From Betaproteobacteria bacterium (GTDB lineage Bacteria > Pseudomonadota > Gammaproteobacteria > Burkholderiales > SG8-41): DNA of 48,942 nucleotides. Below the pieces are notes generated by a model. That model saw only the letters and a program-made list of their open reading frames with translations. It searched no databases and had not been told where the DNA came from. A program made the translations under genes and the position numbers. Below, piece after piece: positions 41,690-48,942 of this stretch; positions within the stretch are counted from its first letter, which is position 1; the number at the start of each line of letters is the position of its first letter. The stretch spans positions 1-48,942 of the forward strand of contig JANYDY010000059.1 in the NCBI GenBank assembly GCA_025363435.1, given 5' to 3'.

Positions 41690-42127
41690 ATGAAAACCAG
41701 TCTCAGAAAAACCGTTGTATGTTCCGCGCTACTCGGCCTCGCCGCTGCGGCCTACCCGGTGTCGGCGCACCACTCGACCACCATGTTCGACCGCGACAAG
41801 CTAATTCCGCTGACCGGGGTGGTCAAAGAACTGCACTGGACCAACCCGCATGTCGCCATCTACGTTGAAAACAGCGTCAAGCAGCCGAATGCCGACACCG
41901 GCCTGTGGCTGATCGAGCTGACGAGCCCGGGCAACCTGATACGTTCAGGCTGGTCGCGCGGCACGATCAAGCCCGGCGACAAGGTCGTTGTCAACGTGCA
42001 TCCGCTGCGCGACGGCAGCAAAGGCGCGGCGCTGCAAAAAATCACGCTGACCGACACCGGACAGTCCTTCACCTACAGCATCCGCGACTCGGACCGTCCG
42101 AACATCGACCAGGAGAAGGAGAAATAA
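41690..42127 (+). CDS. DUF6152-like secreted protein (cassette copy B)
   Basis: The 145-residue product has a signal peptide (about 1-27) and a mature start at HHSTTMF, then PLTGVVKELHWTNPHV, LWLIELTSPGNLIRSGW and IKPGDKVVVNVHPLRDGS. The order matches cassette copy A residue block by residue block. GGAGCACC precedes the ATG. A strong terminator follows, closing the unit. Confidence 0.82.
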   Translation: MKTSLRKTVVCSALLGLAAAAYPVSAHHSTTMFDRDKLIPLTGVVKELHWTNPHVAIYVENSVKQPNADTGLWLIELTSPGNLIRSGWSRGTIKPGDKVVVNVHPLRDGSKGAALQKITLTDTGQSFTYSIRDSDRPNIDQEKEK

Positions 42128-42164
42128 CCGGGCCGAGCCGGCGCGGCGTTCCGGCGCCGCCGCG

Positions 42165-42190
42165 AAAAAGCCCCGCGAGGGGCTTTTTTT
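42165..42190 (+). terminator. Rho-independent terminator
   Basis: GCCCC (42170-42174), GCGA loop, GGGGC (42179-42183) and seven Ts (42184-42190); an A-tract (42165-42169) precedes the stem. It ends the cassette B transcript. Confidence 0.93.
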
Positions 42191-42246
42191 ATGCACATCG
42201 CCGCGAGACCGGTATCATATCGGCATTGCATGAAAGGAATGCCGCT

Positions 42247-43254
42247 TTGCTCGACAAACGTGTCAAACCGAGTTTCATCGTCAAATACCTCGATCAATAC
42301 GTGATCGGCCAGGACGACGCCAAGAAGGTGCTGGCGGTCGCCGTCTATTCGCATTACAAGAAAATCGCCCGGATGCAGCAGGACGCTACCGAAATTTCCA
42401 AAAGTAATGTGCTGCTGATAGGCAATTCGGGCACCGGCAAGACGCTGATGTGCGAAACATTGTCACGCGTGCTCGGCGTGCCCTTCGTCACCGCCAATGC
42501 GACCTCGCTGGCGCAAACACGTTTCGTCAACGACGAAATCGAAGCGATCCTGCAGCGCCTGCTGGAAAAAGCCGAAGGCAATATCAACCGCGCGCAGCAG
42601 GGCATCGTCTTCATCGACGAAATCGACAAGCTGAAAGCCGCGCCCGACCAGCCGCGGGCGACCTCCGGCGAGTCCGTGCAGCACGCGCTCCTCAAAATCA
42701 TGGAAGGCGCGCCGGTCAAAATCAGCGAAGGCCGGTTTGTCGACACCACCAACATGCTGTTCATCTGCGGCGGCGCCTTCGTCGGCATCGAAGACATCAT
42801 GGAAAAAACGCACGGCTACGGTTTTCTGTCGACCACAGCAGCCGACGACCCCGGCGTACTCGAGCGGCTCAACACGCGCGTCAAGCCGACGGACCTTTTT
42901 CAATTCGGCCTGATCCCGGAATTCACCGGGCGCCTGCCCATCATTGCGCGCTTTCAGGATCTGACCAAGGCCATGCTGATCCGCATCCTCACCGAGCCGA
43001 AAAACTCGATCTACAACCAGTTCCGCGAAATTCTCAAGACCGAAGGTGTCGAGCTCAACGTCGAGAAAAAAGTTTTCGGCGAAATTTCAGACATCGCGAT
43101 CGAATACAAAACAGGCGCGCGCAGCCTGCGTGGAATTTTCGAAGAACTGATGATGCCGATTCTTTATGCAATACCGGACGAACCGGATATCCGCCGCGTC
43201 GATATCCCTTCTCTGTTCAGTGCACCCGCCTATACGCGCGGGCCGCAGCAATAG
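42247..43254 (+). CDS. ClpX-like AAA+ ATPase lacking the zinc-binding domain
   Basis: Starting at TTG 42247 (AAAGGA 8 bases upstream) the 335-residue protein aligns with ClpX from [20 protein letters not shown] onward: Walker A GNSGTGKT (59-66), Walker B IVFIDEID (120-127), [23 protein letters not shown] and sensor-2 KTGARSLRG. It lacks the N-terminal Cys4 zinc domain. The pore loop GYVG is TRFVN (91-95), the RKH loop is missing (KISEGRF), and the IGF loop for ClpP binding reads GYGF. It should be an unfoldase-like paralogue that may not work with ClpP, not the housekeeping ClpX. Confidence 0.87.
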   Translation: MLDKRVKPSFIVKYLDQYVIGQDDAKKVLAVAVYSHYKKIARMQQDATEISKSNVLLIGNSGTGKTLMCETLSRVLGVPFVTANATSLAQTRFVNDEIEAILQRLLEKAEGNINRAQQGIVFIDEIDKLKAAPDQPRATSGESVQHALLKIMEGAPVKISEGRFVDTTNMLFICGGAFVGIEDIMEKTHGYGFLSTTAADDPGVLERLNTRVKPTDLFQFGLIPEFTGRLPIIARFQDLTKAMLIRILTEPKNSIYNQFREILKTEGVELNVEKKVFGEISDIAIEYKTGARSLRGIFEELMMPILYAIPDEPDIRRVDIPSLFSAPAYTRGPQQ

Positions 43255-43396
43255 CGGCGTCATTTCGTGTAAACGGTCGAACGCGCCCAATTCACTCAAA
43301 CCACCGTACTGTATCGAAACCAGGTTGCCCGCACTACACCTGCCCTGAGAGTCGCCAGGCTGCCCCCGGCGAACTTGACGTTGTTTGATAACCGAT

Positions 43397-44380
43397 ATGC
43401 GAAGCAAATCAATGCAAGCAATCATGTTCAAAGCGGCAGCATTGCTTGCGCTGGCAACAGCCATCACGCCAATTCATGCGCAGAATTATCCATCGCGGCC
43501 GATCCGCCTGATCGTCGCCTCCTCCCCTGCCGGCCCCAACGACGTCATCGGTCGCATCCTCGCGCAGAGTTGCGGCGACCTGCTCGGCCAGCAGATCGTC
43601 GTCGATAACCGCGCCGGCGCCACCGGCATCATCGGCACCGAAATGGTGGCGCGCGCCGCCCCCGACGGCTACACCCTGCTGCTCGGTTTCTCCGGGCCGC
43701 TGGTCATTGCACCGCACTTCGCCGGCTCGACACCCTATGACACTTTGCGCGACTTCGCACCGGTCGGCCTTGCCGTCAATGCGCCTTACGTGCTCGTCGT
43801 CAACAATGCGCTGCCGGTACGCTCGGTGAAGGAACTCGTGCAATACGCGAAAACACAGCCGGGCAAACTCAATTACTCGTCGGGCGGCGCCGGCGGCGGC
43901 CTGCATCTTGCCGCCGAACTATTGAACCTCTCTGCCGGGATCAAAACCGTGCACGTGCCATACAAAGGCGGCGGCCCCGGACTCACCGCAGTCATCGCCG
44001 GCGAAACACACTGGATGTTCAGCGGCATGTCGGCGGCGCTGCCGCTGATCAAGGCCGATAAAGTACGCGCACTTGCCATCGGCGGCACAAAACGCTCGCG
44101 TGTCGCCCCCGATATGCCAACCGTCGCCGAGAGCGGTTTTCAATTCAATGCGTCGGGCTGGTACGGCCTGCTCGCGCCGCCGCGCACGCCGCGCCCTGTC
44201 ATCAACCGGCTGCACGCGGCAATGCTGAAAGTTTTCAGCGCGCCGGCGATGCGCGAAAAACTGCTCGACATCGCGATTGAAGCCGAGGTCGGCACGCCGG
44301 AGGAGTTTGCCGCGCAGTTACGCGAAGAATTGACAACCTGGGGCAGGGTCATTAAAGCCGCCGGCATTTCCGGCAGCTAG
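43397..44380 (+). CDS. Bug/TctC-family solute-binding protein
   Basis: Signal peptide about 1-28 (ITPIHAQ), then YPSRPIRLIVASSPAGPNDVIGR, VDNRAGATGIIGTE, RAAPDGYTLLLGF, VLVVNNALPVRSV, HVPYKGGGPGL and MPTVAESGFQFN. Several starts are possible (TTG 43385, ATG 43397, ATG 43412) and none has a strong ribosome site. Its last codons overlap the convergent CoA-transferase stop by four bases. Confidence 0.93.
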   Translation: MRSKSMQAIMFKAAALLALATAITPIHAQNYPSRPIRLIVASSPAGPNDVIGRILAQSCGDLLGQQIVVDNRAGATGIIGTEMVARAAPDGYTLLLGFSGPLVIAPHFAGSTPYDTLRDFAPVGLAVNAPYVLVVNNALPVRSVKELVQYAKTQPGKLNYSSGGAGGGLHLAAELLNLSAGIKTVHVPYKGGGPGLTAVIAGETHWMFSGMSAALPLIKADKVRALAIGGTKRSRVAPDMPTVAESGFQFNASGWYGLLAPPRTPRPVINRLHAAMLKVFSAPAMREKLLDIAIEAEVGTPEEFAAQLREELTTWGRVIKAAGISGS

Positions 44381-45591
44381 TTCTGCTTCAACCGGCCATC
44401 CACAGTAACGCCGGCTTGTACCATCGCCGCGATCGCCGCCTCGTCGTAGCCCGCCTCGCGCAAAATCTCAACACTGTGCTGGCCGATCTTCGGCGCGGGC
44501 GTGTACTCGCCGCGCGTGCCGAAGCTGACCTCGTTCGGCAGTGCCATGTCGATGATCGTGCCCTCGGTCGGATGCGCGACCTTACGGAAAAATCCGACGT
44601 CGGCGAGATGCGGGTCTTCCATCAGCGAATCGAGCGTATGCGCAGGCATCGCCGGAATGCCGACCTTATCGAAAATCGCCAGCCACTCCGCAGTGGTCTT
44701 CTGACTGAATGCCTCGTTGCGGATGGCATACAGTTCGGTGACGTTGGCAAAGCGCGCCGGCACGCTGTTGAAACGCGTGTCGGTTTTCAGGTCGGCGCGC
44801 CCGATCGCATCGAACATCGCAAATGCCTGCGCATTGGTGTTGGCGGTGATGCAGATATGACCGTCTTTGGTCGCAATCGGCCGGCTGCCCGGCTCGAGCA
44901 CGCGCGGATCGCCGGCAGGGCCCAGCGGCGGATCGAAGGTCTTCTGGTACATATGCTCTTCGAGCACGAACTTCGCCATGTTCTCGAACATCGGCACTTC
45001 GATCGACGCGCCTTCGCCGCTCTGCAGGCGGTGCACGATGGCGAGCAGTATCATCTGCACCGCTATCGCGCCTACCGTGCGGTCGGCGATGATGATGGGG
45101 GCGTAGCGCATCTCGCCGGTCATGCGCTGATTCAGCGCCGCCATGCCGGCGCCGCCCTGAATAATGGTGTCGTAGGCGGCCTTCTCGCGATAACGACCGC
45201 GGCGGCCGAAACCGAACAGCCCGCAGTAAATTATTTTCGGATTGACCGCGCGCAGATCGTCGTAGGTGAGTTTCAGCCGCGCCATCGCCGACGGCCGCAC
45301 GTTCCACAAGAACACGTCGCACTTCGCGGCGAGTTTCAGCAGGGCCTCGCGCCCAGCCGGCTGCTTCAAATCGAGCACCACCGAACGCTTGTTGCGATTC
45401 AGATGCAGGAACTTCGACGACATCTTCGGCGTCACCGCGCGGCCGTTGAGATCGCGCAGGATATCGCCGCCCGGCGACTCGACCTTGATGACTTCGGCGC
45501 CGTAGTCGGCGAGCGTCTGCGTCGCCATCGGTCCGACCACCACCGAGGTAAGGTCGACGATGCGGATGCCTTTGAGCGGCCCGGCTGTCAT
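44377..45591 (-). CDS. CaiB/BaiF class III CoA-transferase
   Basis: The 404-residue protein begins GPLKGIRIVDLTSVVVGP and has LADYGAEVIKVESPGGD, NRNKRSVVLDLKQPAGRE, the AYDTIIQGGAGMAA region, IIADRTVGAIAVQ with the likely catalytic Asp, and GEGASIEVPMFENM. These are hallmarks of the family, which moves CoA between carboxylic acids. ATG at 45591 overlaps the stop of the hydratase gene, so the two are translationally coupled. It likely activates an acid taken up by the neighbouring binding proteins. Confidence 0.93.
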   Translation of the reverse strand: MTAGPLKGIRIVDLTSVVVGPMATQTLADYGAEVIKVESPGGDILRDLNGRAVTPKMSSKFLHLNRNKRSVVLDLKQPAGREALLKLAAKCDVFLWNVRPSAMARLKLTYDDLRAVNPKIIYCGLFGFGRRGRYREKAAYDTIIQGGAGMAALNQRMTGEMRYAPIIIADRTVGAIAVQMILLAIVHRLQSGEGASIEVPMFENMAKFVLEEHMYQKTFDPPLGPAGDPRVLEPGSRPIATKDGHICITANTNAQAFAMFDAIGRADLKTDTRFNSVPARFANVTELYAIRNEAFSQKTTAEWLAIFDKVGIPAMPAHTLDSLMEDPHLADVGFFRKVAHPTEGTIIDMALPNEVSFGTRGEYTPAPKIGQHSVEILREAGYDEAAIAAMVQAGVTVDGRLKQN

Positions 45592-46442
45592 CAGGCCAGC
45601 TTTCCGGTCGCCGACAGCGCGAGCTCGCCTCGGTCGTTGAGCGCCCACAGCTTGACAGTCTTGCCGTCTGCCGACGGTTCGCCGCAGACCGTCAATGCAC
45701 GATTCACGAACAACGGCCGCAGCGCGCGCGACGAAATATAAACCAGCGGGGTCTGCGCGTGCGCGCGCACCAGCTCGAAGGCCAGCAGCGTGCTGAGTCC
45801 GCCGTTGACTACGCGTTCCGGATAGCCCTCGACGCCGGTCGCGTATGGCTGATCGGTATGAATGCGGTGCGCGTTAAAAGTCAGCGCCGAATAACGGAAC
45901 AGCATCACCGGATCGGGCGTTATCGTGCGGCTCCACACCGCAACGCCGGGCGCGGGCTGCGGCGCCGGCGGCACTGCATTCCTGTCGGGCTCGCCGCGAA
46001 ACACATTGTCCTGCTCTTCGATAATCGATAGCCCGCGCGGGCCGTGAAACTCAGCGCGCACGGTCACGAACACCATGGTGCCCGAGCGCCCTTCCTTCAG
46101 CGTGACCTCCTTGATCGCCGAAGTGCGCTTAACCTCATCGCCGACCTGCAGCGGCGAGACAATCTCGGTGCGGCGGCTTGCAAACATGCGCCGCGGCAAT
46201 GGTACCGGCGGCATGAAATCGCCGCCTTTCGGGTGCCCGTCGCGATCGAGCAGCGAACGGCGTTCGACGCGCGGGCACAACAGGTAATGCCAGCCCGGCG
46301 GCAAAACGTCACCGCTTTTCGGCGGCGGATCGTCGCGATCAAGCGTCGCCGCCAGCCGCTGCACCGACGGAATCGTCACGCAATCGACATCGCTTTCGCC
46401 GCGGCCGATCCACTTCCTCAAGCTGTCGATATCAATGGTCAT
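45591..46442 (-). CDS. MaoC-like double-hotdog hydratase (mesaconyl-C4-CoA hydratase / HTD2-like)
   Basis: The 283-residue protein has an N-terminal FAS1-type dehydratase-like half with PPGWHYLLCPRVERRS and PLQVGDEVKRTSAIKEV. The C-terminal half carries the active-site-like FRYSALTFNAHRIHTDQPYA and VNGGLSTLLAFELVRA. This matches HTD2 / mesaconyl-C4-CoA hydratase-type proteins that hydrate enoyl-CoA thioesters. Start ATG 46442 lies 4 bases after the upstream stop. Coupling to the CoA-transferase suggests activation and hydration of an unsaturated dicarboxylate. Confidence 0.9.
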   Translation of the reverse strand: MTIDIDSLRKWIGRGESDVDCVTIPSVQRLAATLDRDDPPPKSGDVLPPGWHYLLCPRVERRSLLDRDGHPKGGDFMPPVPLPRRMFASRRTEIVSPLQVGDEVKRTSAIKEVTLKEGRSGTMVFVTVRAEFHGPRGLSIIEEQDNVFRGEPDRNAVPPAPQPAPGVAVWSRTITPDPVMLFRYSALTFNAHRIHTDQPYATGVEGYPERVVNGGLSTLLAFELVRAHAQTPLVYISSRALRPLFVNRALTVCGEPSADGKTVKLWALNDRGELALSATGKLA

Positions 46443-46446
46443 CAGC

Positions 46447-47223
46447 TCAGCGTGCCGTGCTGCGATTGCGTTCAATGGCCTGCGCCACCAGTCCCGATGT
46501 CTTCACGTCGTCAACGAATACATTGAGATAAGCAACGGCGCCCGCGCGCGCCTTCGGCAAAGCAATGCCCTGCGCGATCACCATGAAGCGACCATCCATG
46601 ATGCGCGCATCCGGATTTTTCGCTTTCACCGATTGCAGCTGCTGACGCACGCCCGCCAGCACATCGGCCTTGCCCGCGTTGAACAGCGCCAGCGCGCCGC
46701 CCGCACCCGGTGCGCGCACCAGCTGCGCGCGTTTGAGCGTGCGCGTCAGATGCAGATCGAGCGTGCTCTTCTCCGACACCGCAACACGCACGCCCTCGCG
46801 ATCGACTTCCGCAATTGCGCGCAAAGGCGACTTGTCCGGCACCAGAAAGGTGCCGTCGGAATCGAGATATGGTTGCGAAAACGCCAGCGTGCCGTCGCCA
46901 TCAGGATCAACGCCGGTAAAAGCGACATCCCATTTATCCGCATTCTGGTCGCCGAGCATGCGCGCCGCAGTTTCGTAACCAATGAGTTCCAGCGGCAGGC
47001 TGGCGCGCCGCGCAAGCTCACGTGCCATATCGACTGCCACACCACTCAATTCACCGGTCTTCGCATCGCGCGCTGCGACGACCGGATTGGTATACATGAT
47101 GCCGGCGCGAAGTTTCCCGGTCGGCGCGAGCTCGGCTGGCGGTGACGTGTTGTTTGACGGCACAAGTGTGCATGAGGTGAGGAACAATGTCGCCAGTATT
47201 ACGGTTTCGACTCTAAACATCAT
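46447..47223 (-). CDS. Family 3 solute-binding lipoprotein (amino-acid-type ABC)
   Basis: A lipoprotein signal ends FLTSC (Cys18). The mature chain shows the SBP_bac_3 pattern: GKLRAGIMYTNPV, GELSGVAVDMARELARRASLPLE, WDVAFTGVDPD, LAFSQPYLDSDGTFLV and a final lobe closing. Members bind amino acids or small organic anions. No ABC permease or ATPase is nearby. It sits in the middle of a catabolic operon, so it may bind a pathway compound, or act in sensing. Confidence 0.86.
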   Translation of the reverse strand: MMFRVETVILATLFLTSCTLVPSNNTSPPAELAPTGKLRAGIMYTNPVVAARDAKTGELSGVAVDMARELARRASLPLELIGYETAARMLGDQNADKWDVAFTGVDPDGDGTLAFSQPYLDSDGTFLVPDKSPLRAIAEVDREGVRVAVSEKSTLDLHLTRTLKRAQLVRAPGAGGALALFNAGKADVLAGVRQQLQSVKAKNPDARIMDGRFMVIAQGIALPKARAGAVAYLNVFVDDVKTSGLVAQAIERNRSTAR

Positions 47224-47293
47224 TAACCCCGCAAAGAAAATTTACCATCTTATCCAACAAGAACACTTCCTCGCCCCTTGAGGGGGAAGGAGA

Positions 47294-48772
47294 TCAAGCC
47301 AACGCCGCCTTCGCAGCATGCGCACCCGCCAGCTTGCCGAAAGTCGACCCCGCCATCATGCCCGAGCCTGATGCATAGTTGCCGACCCACAGCCCGCCGG
47401 CCATTTCACCCGCCGCATACAGGCCCGGAATCGCGCGACCGGCGACGTGTTGCACCTGCGAAGTTTTCGGGTCGATACGCAGGCCGCCGAAAGTAAACGT
47501 CATGCCGCAGCGCACCGGAAAAGCCTCGAACGGCGCCTCGTCGATGGCGACGGTGTAATTGCTTTTCGGAATGGCGAGGCCGCGCGTGCTGCGTCCGTCG
47601 AGCACCACCACATTGGTAGAAAACGGCGGCAAATCGGCCGGCACCGCGGCATTGAATTCACTGATCGTGCGTACAAAATTGGCAGCGTTGATATCGAGTT
47701 CCGCGGCAAGTTTCTCCAGCGTGTTCGCCTTGGCAGTCGTCGCCTTGGCGTAATTCGGCGGATAGAGATTCATCGTCCGCGCCTTCTTATCGAGTATCTG
47801 GAAAGCCACGCCGCCCGGCTGCGCCATGATCGCGCGCCCCATCTTCGCGTAGGTTTTGCCGCGCAGATCGTCGGCCTCGTCGATGAACCGCTCGCCGTTG
47901 GTATTGACCATGATCGAGTACGGATGCATGTAGCGATTTTTCTCGGCGTGAATCACACCTGACGGCACCGTGAACGGCGGCAGGTCGATATCCTGCGGCG
48001 AGGCGTGGCAACTACTCCAGCTGCCGTGCGGCATCGCGCCGATGTTGAGCGCCATGCGCAAACCGTCGCCGGTGTTAAAGGGCACACCGCGCACACGCAC
48101 CATGTCCCAGCCCGGCCCGAGGTACTGGGCGCGCATCTGCGGGTTCGATTCGAAACTGCCACAGGCAAGCACCACAGCCTTTGCAGTGAAGTTCACATGC
48201 CCTTTGGGCGACAGGCCAACCACACCGGTGACATGCCCGTTGCCGTCGCGAATCAGATCGACCGCGGCGGTTTCGTAATGAAACTGCGCGCCGGCTTTTT
48301 CGAGAATAGTGCAATGGCGCTGCTGCAAACCGAAGCCGCCGCCGTTCGGATTCAGAATGTTTTCGTTCCATTGCGAACCCGGCACCCAGTCATGCCCTTT
48401 GGCAGCGAGCCAGTGCACGGTCTTCAACGATTCAGTAACGTGCACCTGCAACATGTCCTGATCGGATTGATTGTTAGTGACGCGCATCACCTCATCCCAC
48501 ATATCGGCCTCGGTGCGGCGTGGCAGGCGTTCAAGCAGGCGGCGCAGTTCTTCTTCGGTGGTGCTTTTCACCAGTGGACGCAGATCTTCAAGACCGTTGA
48601 AAACGAAACGAATGTGGCCGGTCCGCGCGCTGTTGCCGCCGCGGTCACGTTTGGCGGCCTTTTCCAGTATGCCGACGCGCGCGCCCGCTTCGACTGCCGC
48701 CAGCGCCGCACAACAGGCGGCATTGCCGGTGCCGACCACCACCACGTCGTAATTCACATCTACATCCGCCAT
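47294..48772 (-). CDS. TcuA-like / FAD-dependent dicarboxylate or tricarballylate dehydrogenase
   Basis: The 492-residue flavoprotein of the fumarate-reductase/succinate-dehydrogenase class begins VVVVGTGNAACCAALAAVEAG and has GGNSARTGHIRF, the long middle cap domain, NGERFIDEADD and the C-terminal IPGLYAAGEMAGGLWVGNYA...GSGMMAGSTFG. The pattern is the one commonly labelled tricarballylate dehydrogenase TcuA. No TcuB electron-transfer partner is in the window, so the substrate call is tentative. The ATG at 48772 follows AGGAGAAGCAG. A Bug gene lies directly upstream, fitting uptake of a tricarboxylate. Confidence 0.85.
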   Translation of the reverse strand: MADVDVNYDVVVVGTGNAACCAALAAVEAGARVGILEKAAKRDRGGNSARTGHIRFVFNGLEDLRPLVKSTTEEELRRLLERLPRRTEADMWDEVMRVTNNQSDQDMLQVHVTESLKTVHWLAAKGHDWVPGSQWNENILNPNGGGFGLQQRHCTILEKAGAQFHYETAAVDLIRDGNGHVTGVVGLSPKGHVNFTAKAVVLACGSFESNPQMRAQYLGPGWDMVRVRGVPFNTGDGLRMALNIGAMPHGSWSSCHASPQDIDLPPFTVPSGVIHAEKNRYMHPYSIMVNTNGERFIDEADDLRGKTYAKMGRAIMAQPGGVAFQILDKKARTMNLYPPNYAKATTAKANTLEKLAAELDINAANFVRTISEFNAAVPADLPPFSTNVVVLDGRSTRGLAIPKSNYTVAIDEAPFEAFPVRCGMTFTFGGLRIDPKTSQVQHVAGRAIPGLYAAGEMAGGLWVGNYASGSGMMAGSTFGKLAGAHAAKAALA

Positions 48773-48804
48773 CTGCTTCTCCTGTCCAATCCTGATTAAT
48801 GCTG

Positions 48805-48942
48805 TTACTCGATCCTGATGCCTGTGTCCTTGATGATCTTGCGCCAGCGCTCGATGTCGGCACGCACGCGGTTGCCGAAATCCTCCGGCGTGCTGCCGAG
48901 CGACGCCGTGCCCGATTCAAACAAGCCATCGACGATCTCCTG
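48805..48942 (-). CDS. Bug/TctC-family solute-binding protein, C-terminal fragment at window edge
   Basis: Reading the minus strand from the right edge gives 45 residues (QEIVDGLFESGTASLGS..., then TPEDFGNRVRADIERWRKII and DTGIRIE) and a TAA at 48807-48805. The TPEDF...ERWRKIIKDTGI ending is the Bug C-terminus. The rest lies beyond the window. It is 32 bases upstream of the TcuA-like gene and on the same strand, so it likely leads the operon. Confidence 0.88.
   Translation of the reverse strand, partial: QEIVDGLFESGTASLGSTPEDFGNRVRADIERWRKIIKDTGIRIE

Noticed and set aside
41905-42246. N-terminal extension of the ClpX-like protein
   Set aside because: It overlaps the DUF6152-like gene and the terminator and contains no Cys4 zinc motif; TTG 42247 has the better ribosome site.
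1-48942. CRISPR arrays, tRNA/rRNA genes, transposases, phage genes or toxin-antitoxin pairs
   Set aside because: I saw no regularly spaced direct repeats, cloverleaf or rRNA-like sequence, DDE transposase or typical phage or toxin motifs.

Overview
The window reads as chromosomal DNA of a GC-rich betaproteobacterium, most likely Burkholderiales. The main pointer is nine genes for Bug/TctC-type periplasmic solute-binding proteins of tripartite tricarboxylate transporters (eight complete, one cut by the right edge), an expansion typical of that order. CoA-dependent acid catabolism, amidohydrolases, IclR control and close gene packing fit the same picture. I see no rRNA, tRNA, CRISPR array, transposase or phage gene. 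No gene-free stretch exceeds about 260 bases.

Layout. 39-6775: a periplasmic SIMPL protein, an Ala-rich coiled-coil membrane protein, an FmdB zinc ribbon, a coupled FAD oxidase/Fe-S protein pair, a geranylgeranyl-reductase-like flavoprotein and a ChaC-like cyclotransferase. 6880-11683: MmgE/PrpD protein, fatty acid desaturase, glycine-zipper protein, two small proteins and a HAD phosphatase, with two clear terminators. 11736-16151: a compact operon of Bug, acyl-CoA dehydrogenase, Bug and DRE-TIM lyase. 16251-17341: an HDOD protein behind a hairpin-rich leader. 17451-19836: a Bug gene and the first copy of a two-gene cassette (conserved GHWEG secreted protein plus DUF6152-like protein). 20007-24405: an IclR regulator divergent from tandem alpha/beta hydrolases and a Bug gene, with a palindromic operator over the promoter. 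24457-26931: Bug, an alpha/beta hydrolase with Lys in the nucleophile position, and an OsmC-family gene interrupted in frame by TGA. 27088-31113: two secreted NHL-repeat proteins, small proteins and a carboxymuconolactone-decarboxylase-like protein. 31118-35221: a four-gene operon of two amidohydrolases flanking two Bug genes. 35438-42127: TonB receptor, PepSY protein, c-type haem lipoprotein, two DUF6644-like membrane proteins and the second copy of the cassette. 42247-43254: a ClpX-like ATPase without zinc domain. 43397-48942: Bug genes around an operon for a CoA-transferase, a hydratase, a family-3 solute-binding protein and a TcuA-like flavoprotein.

The most important observation is at 26371-26931. 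The OsmC-like gene carries an in-frame TGA exactly where the family has its peroxidatic cysteine. The reading frame continues through the TGA to the second conserved cysteine. Eleven nucleotides after the TGA a stem-loop begins that has the GGUUGC left arm, bulged U and GGU-containing loop of the E. coli fdhF SECIS element. I interpret this as a selenocysteine-containing OsmC peroxidase that ordinary gene calling would split into two ORFs. It sits 5 bases from the hydrolase lacking the catalytic serine, so the pair may work together.

Most other genes look like uptake and CoA- or hydrolase-dependent breakdown of organic acids. Substrates cannot be read from sequence. The duplicated GHWEG/DUF6152 cassette, once next to DUF6644-like membrane proteins and a haem lipoprotein, is a second candidate for an undescribed envelope system.
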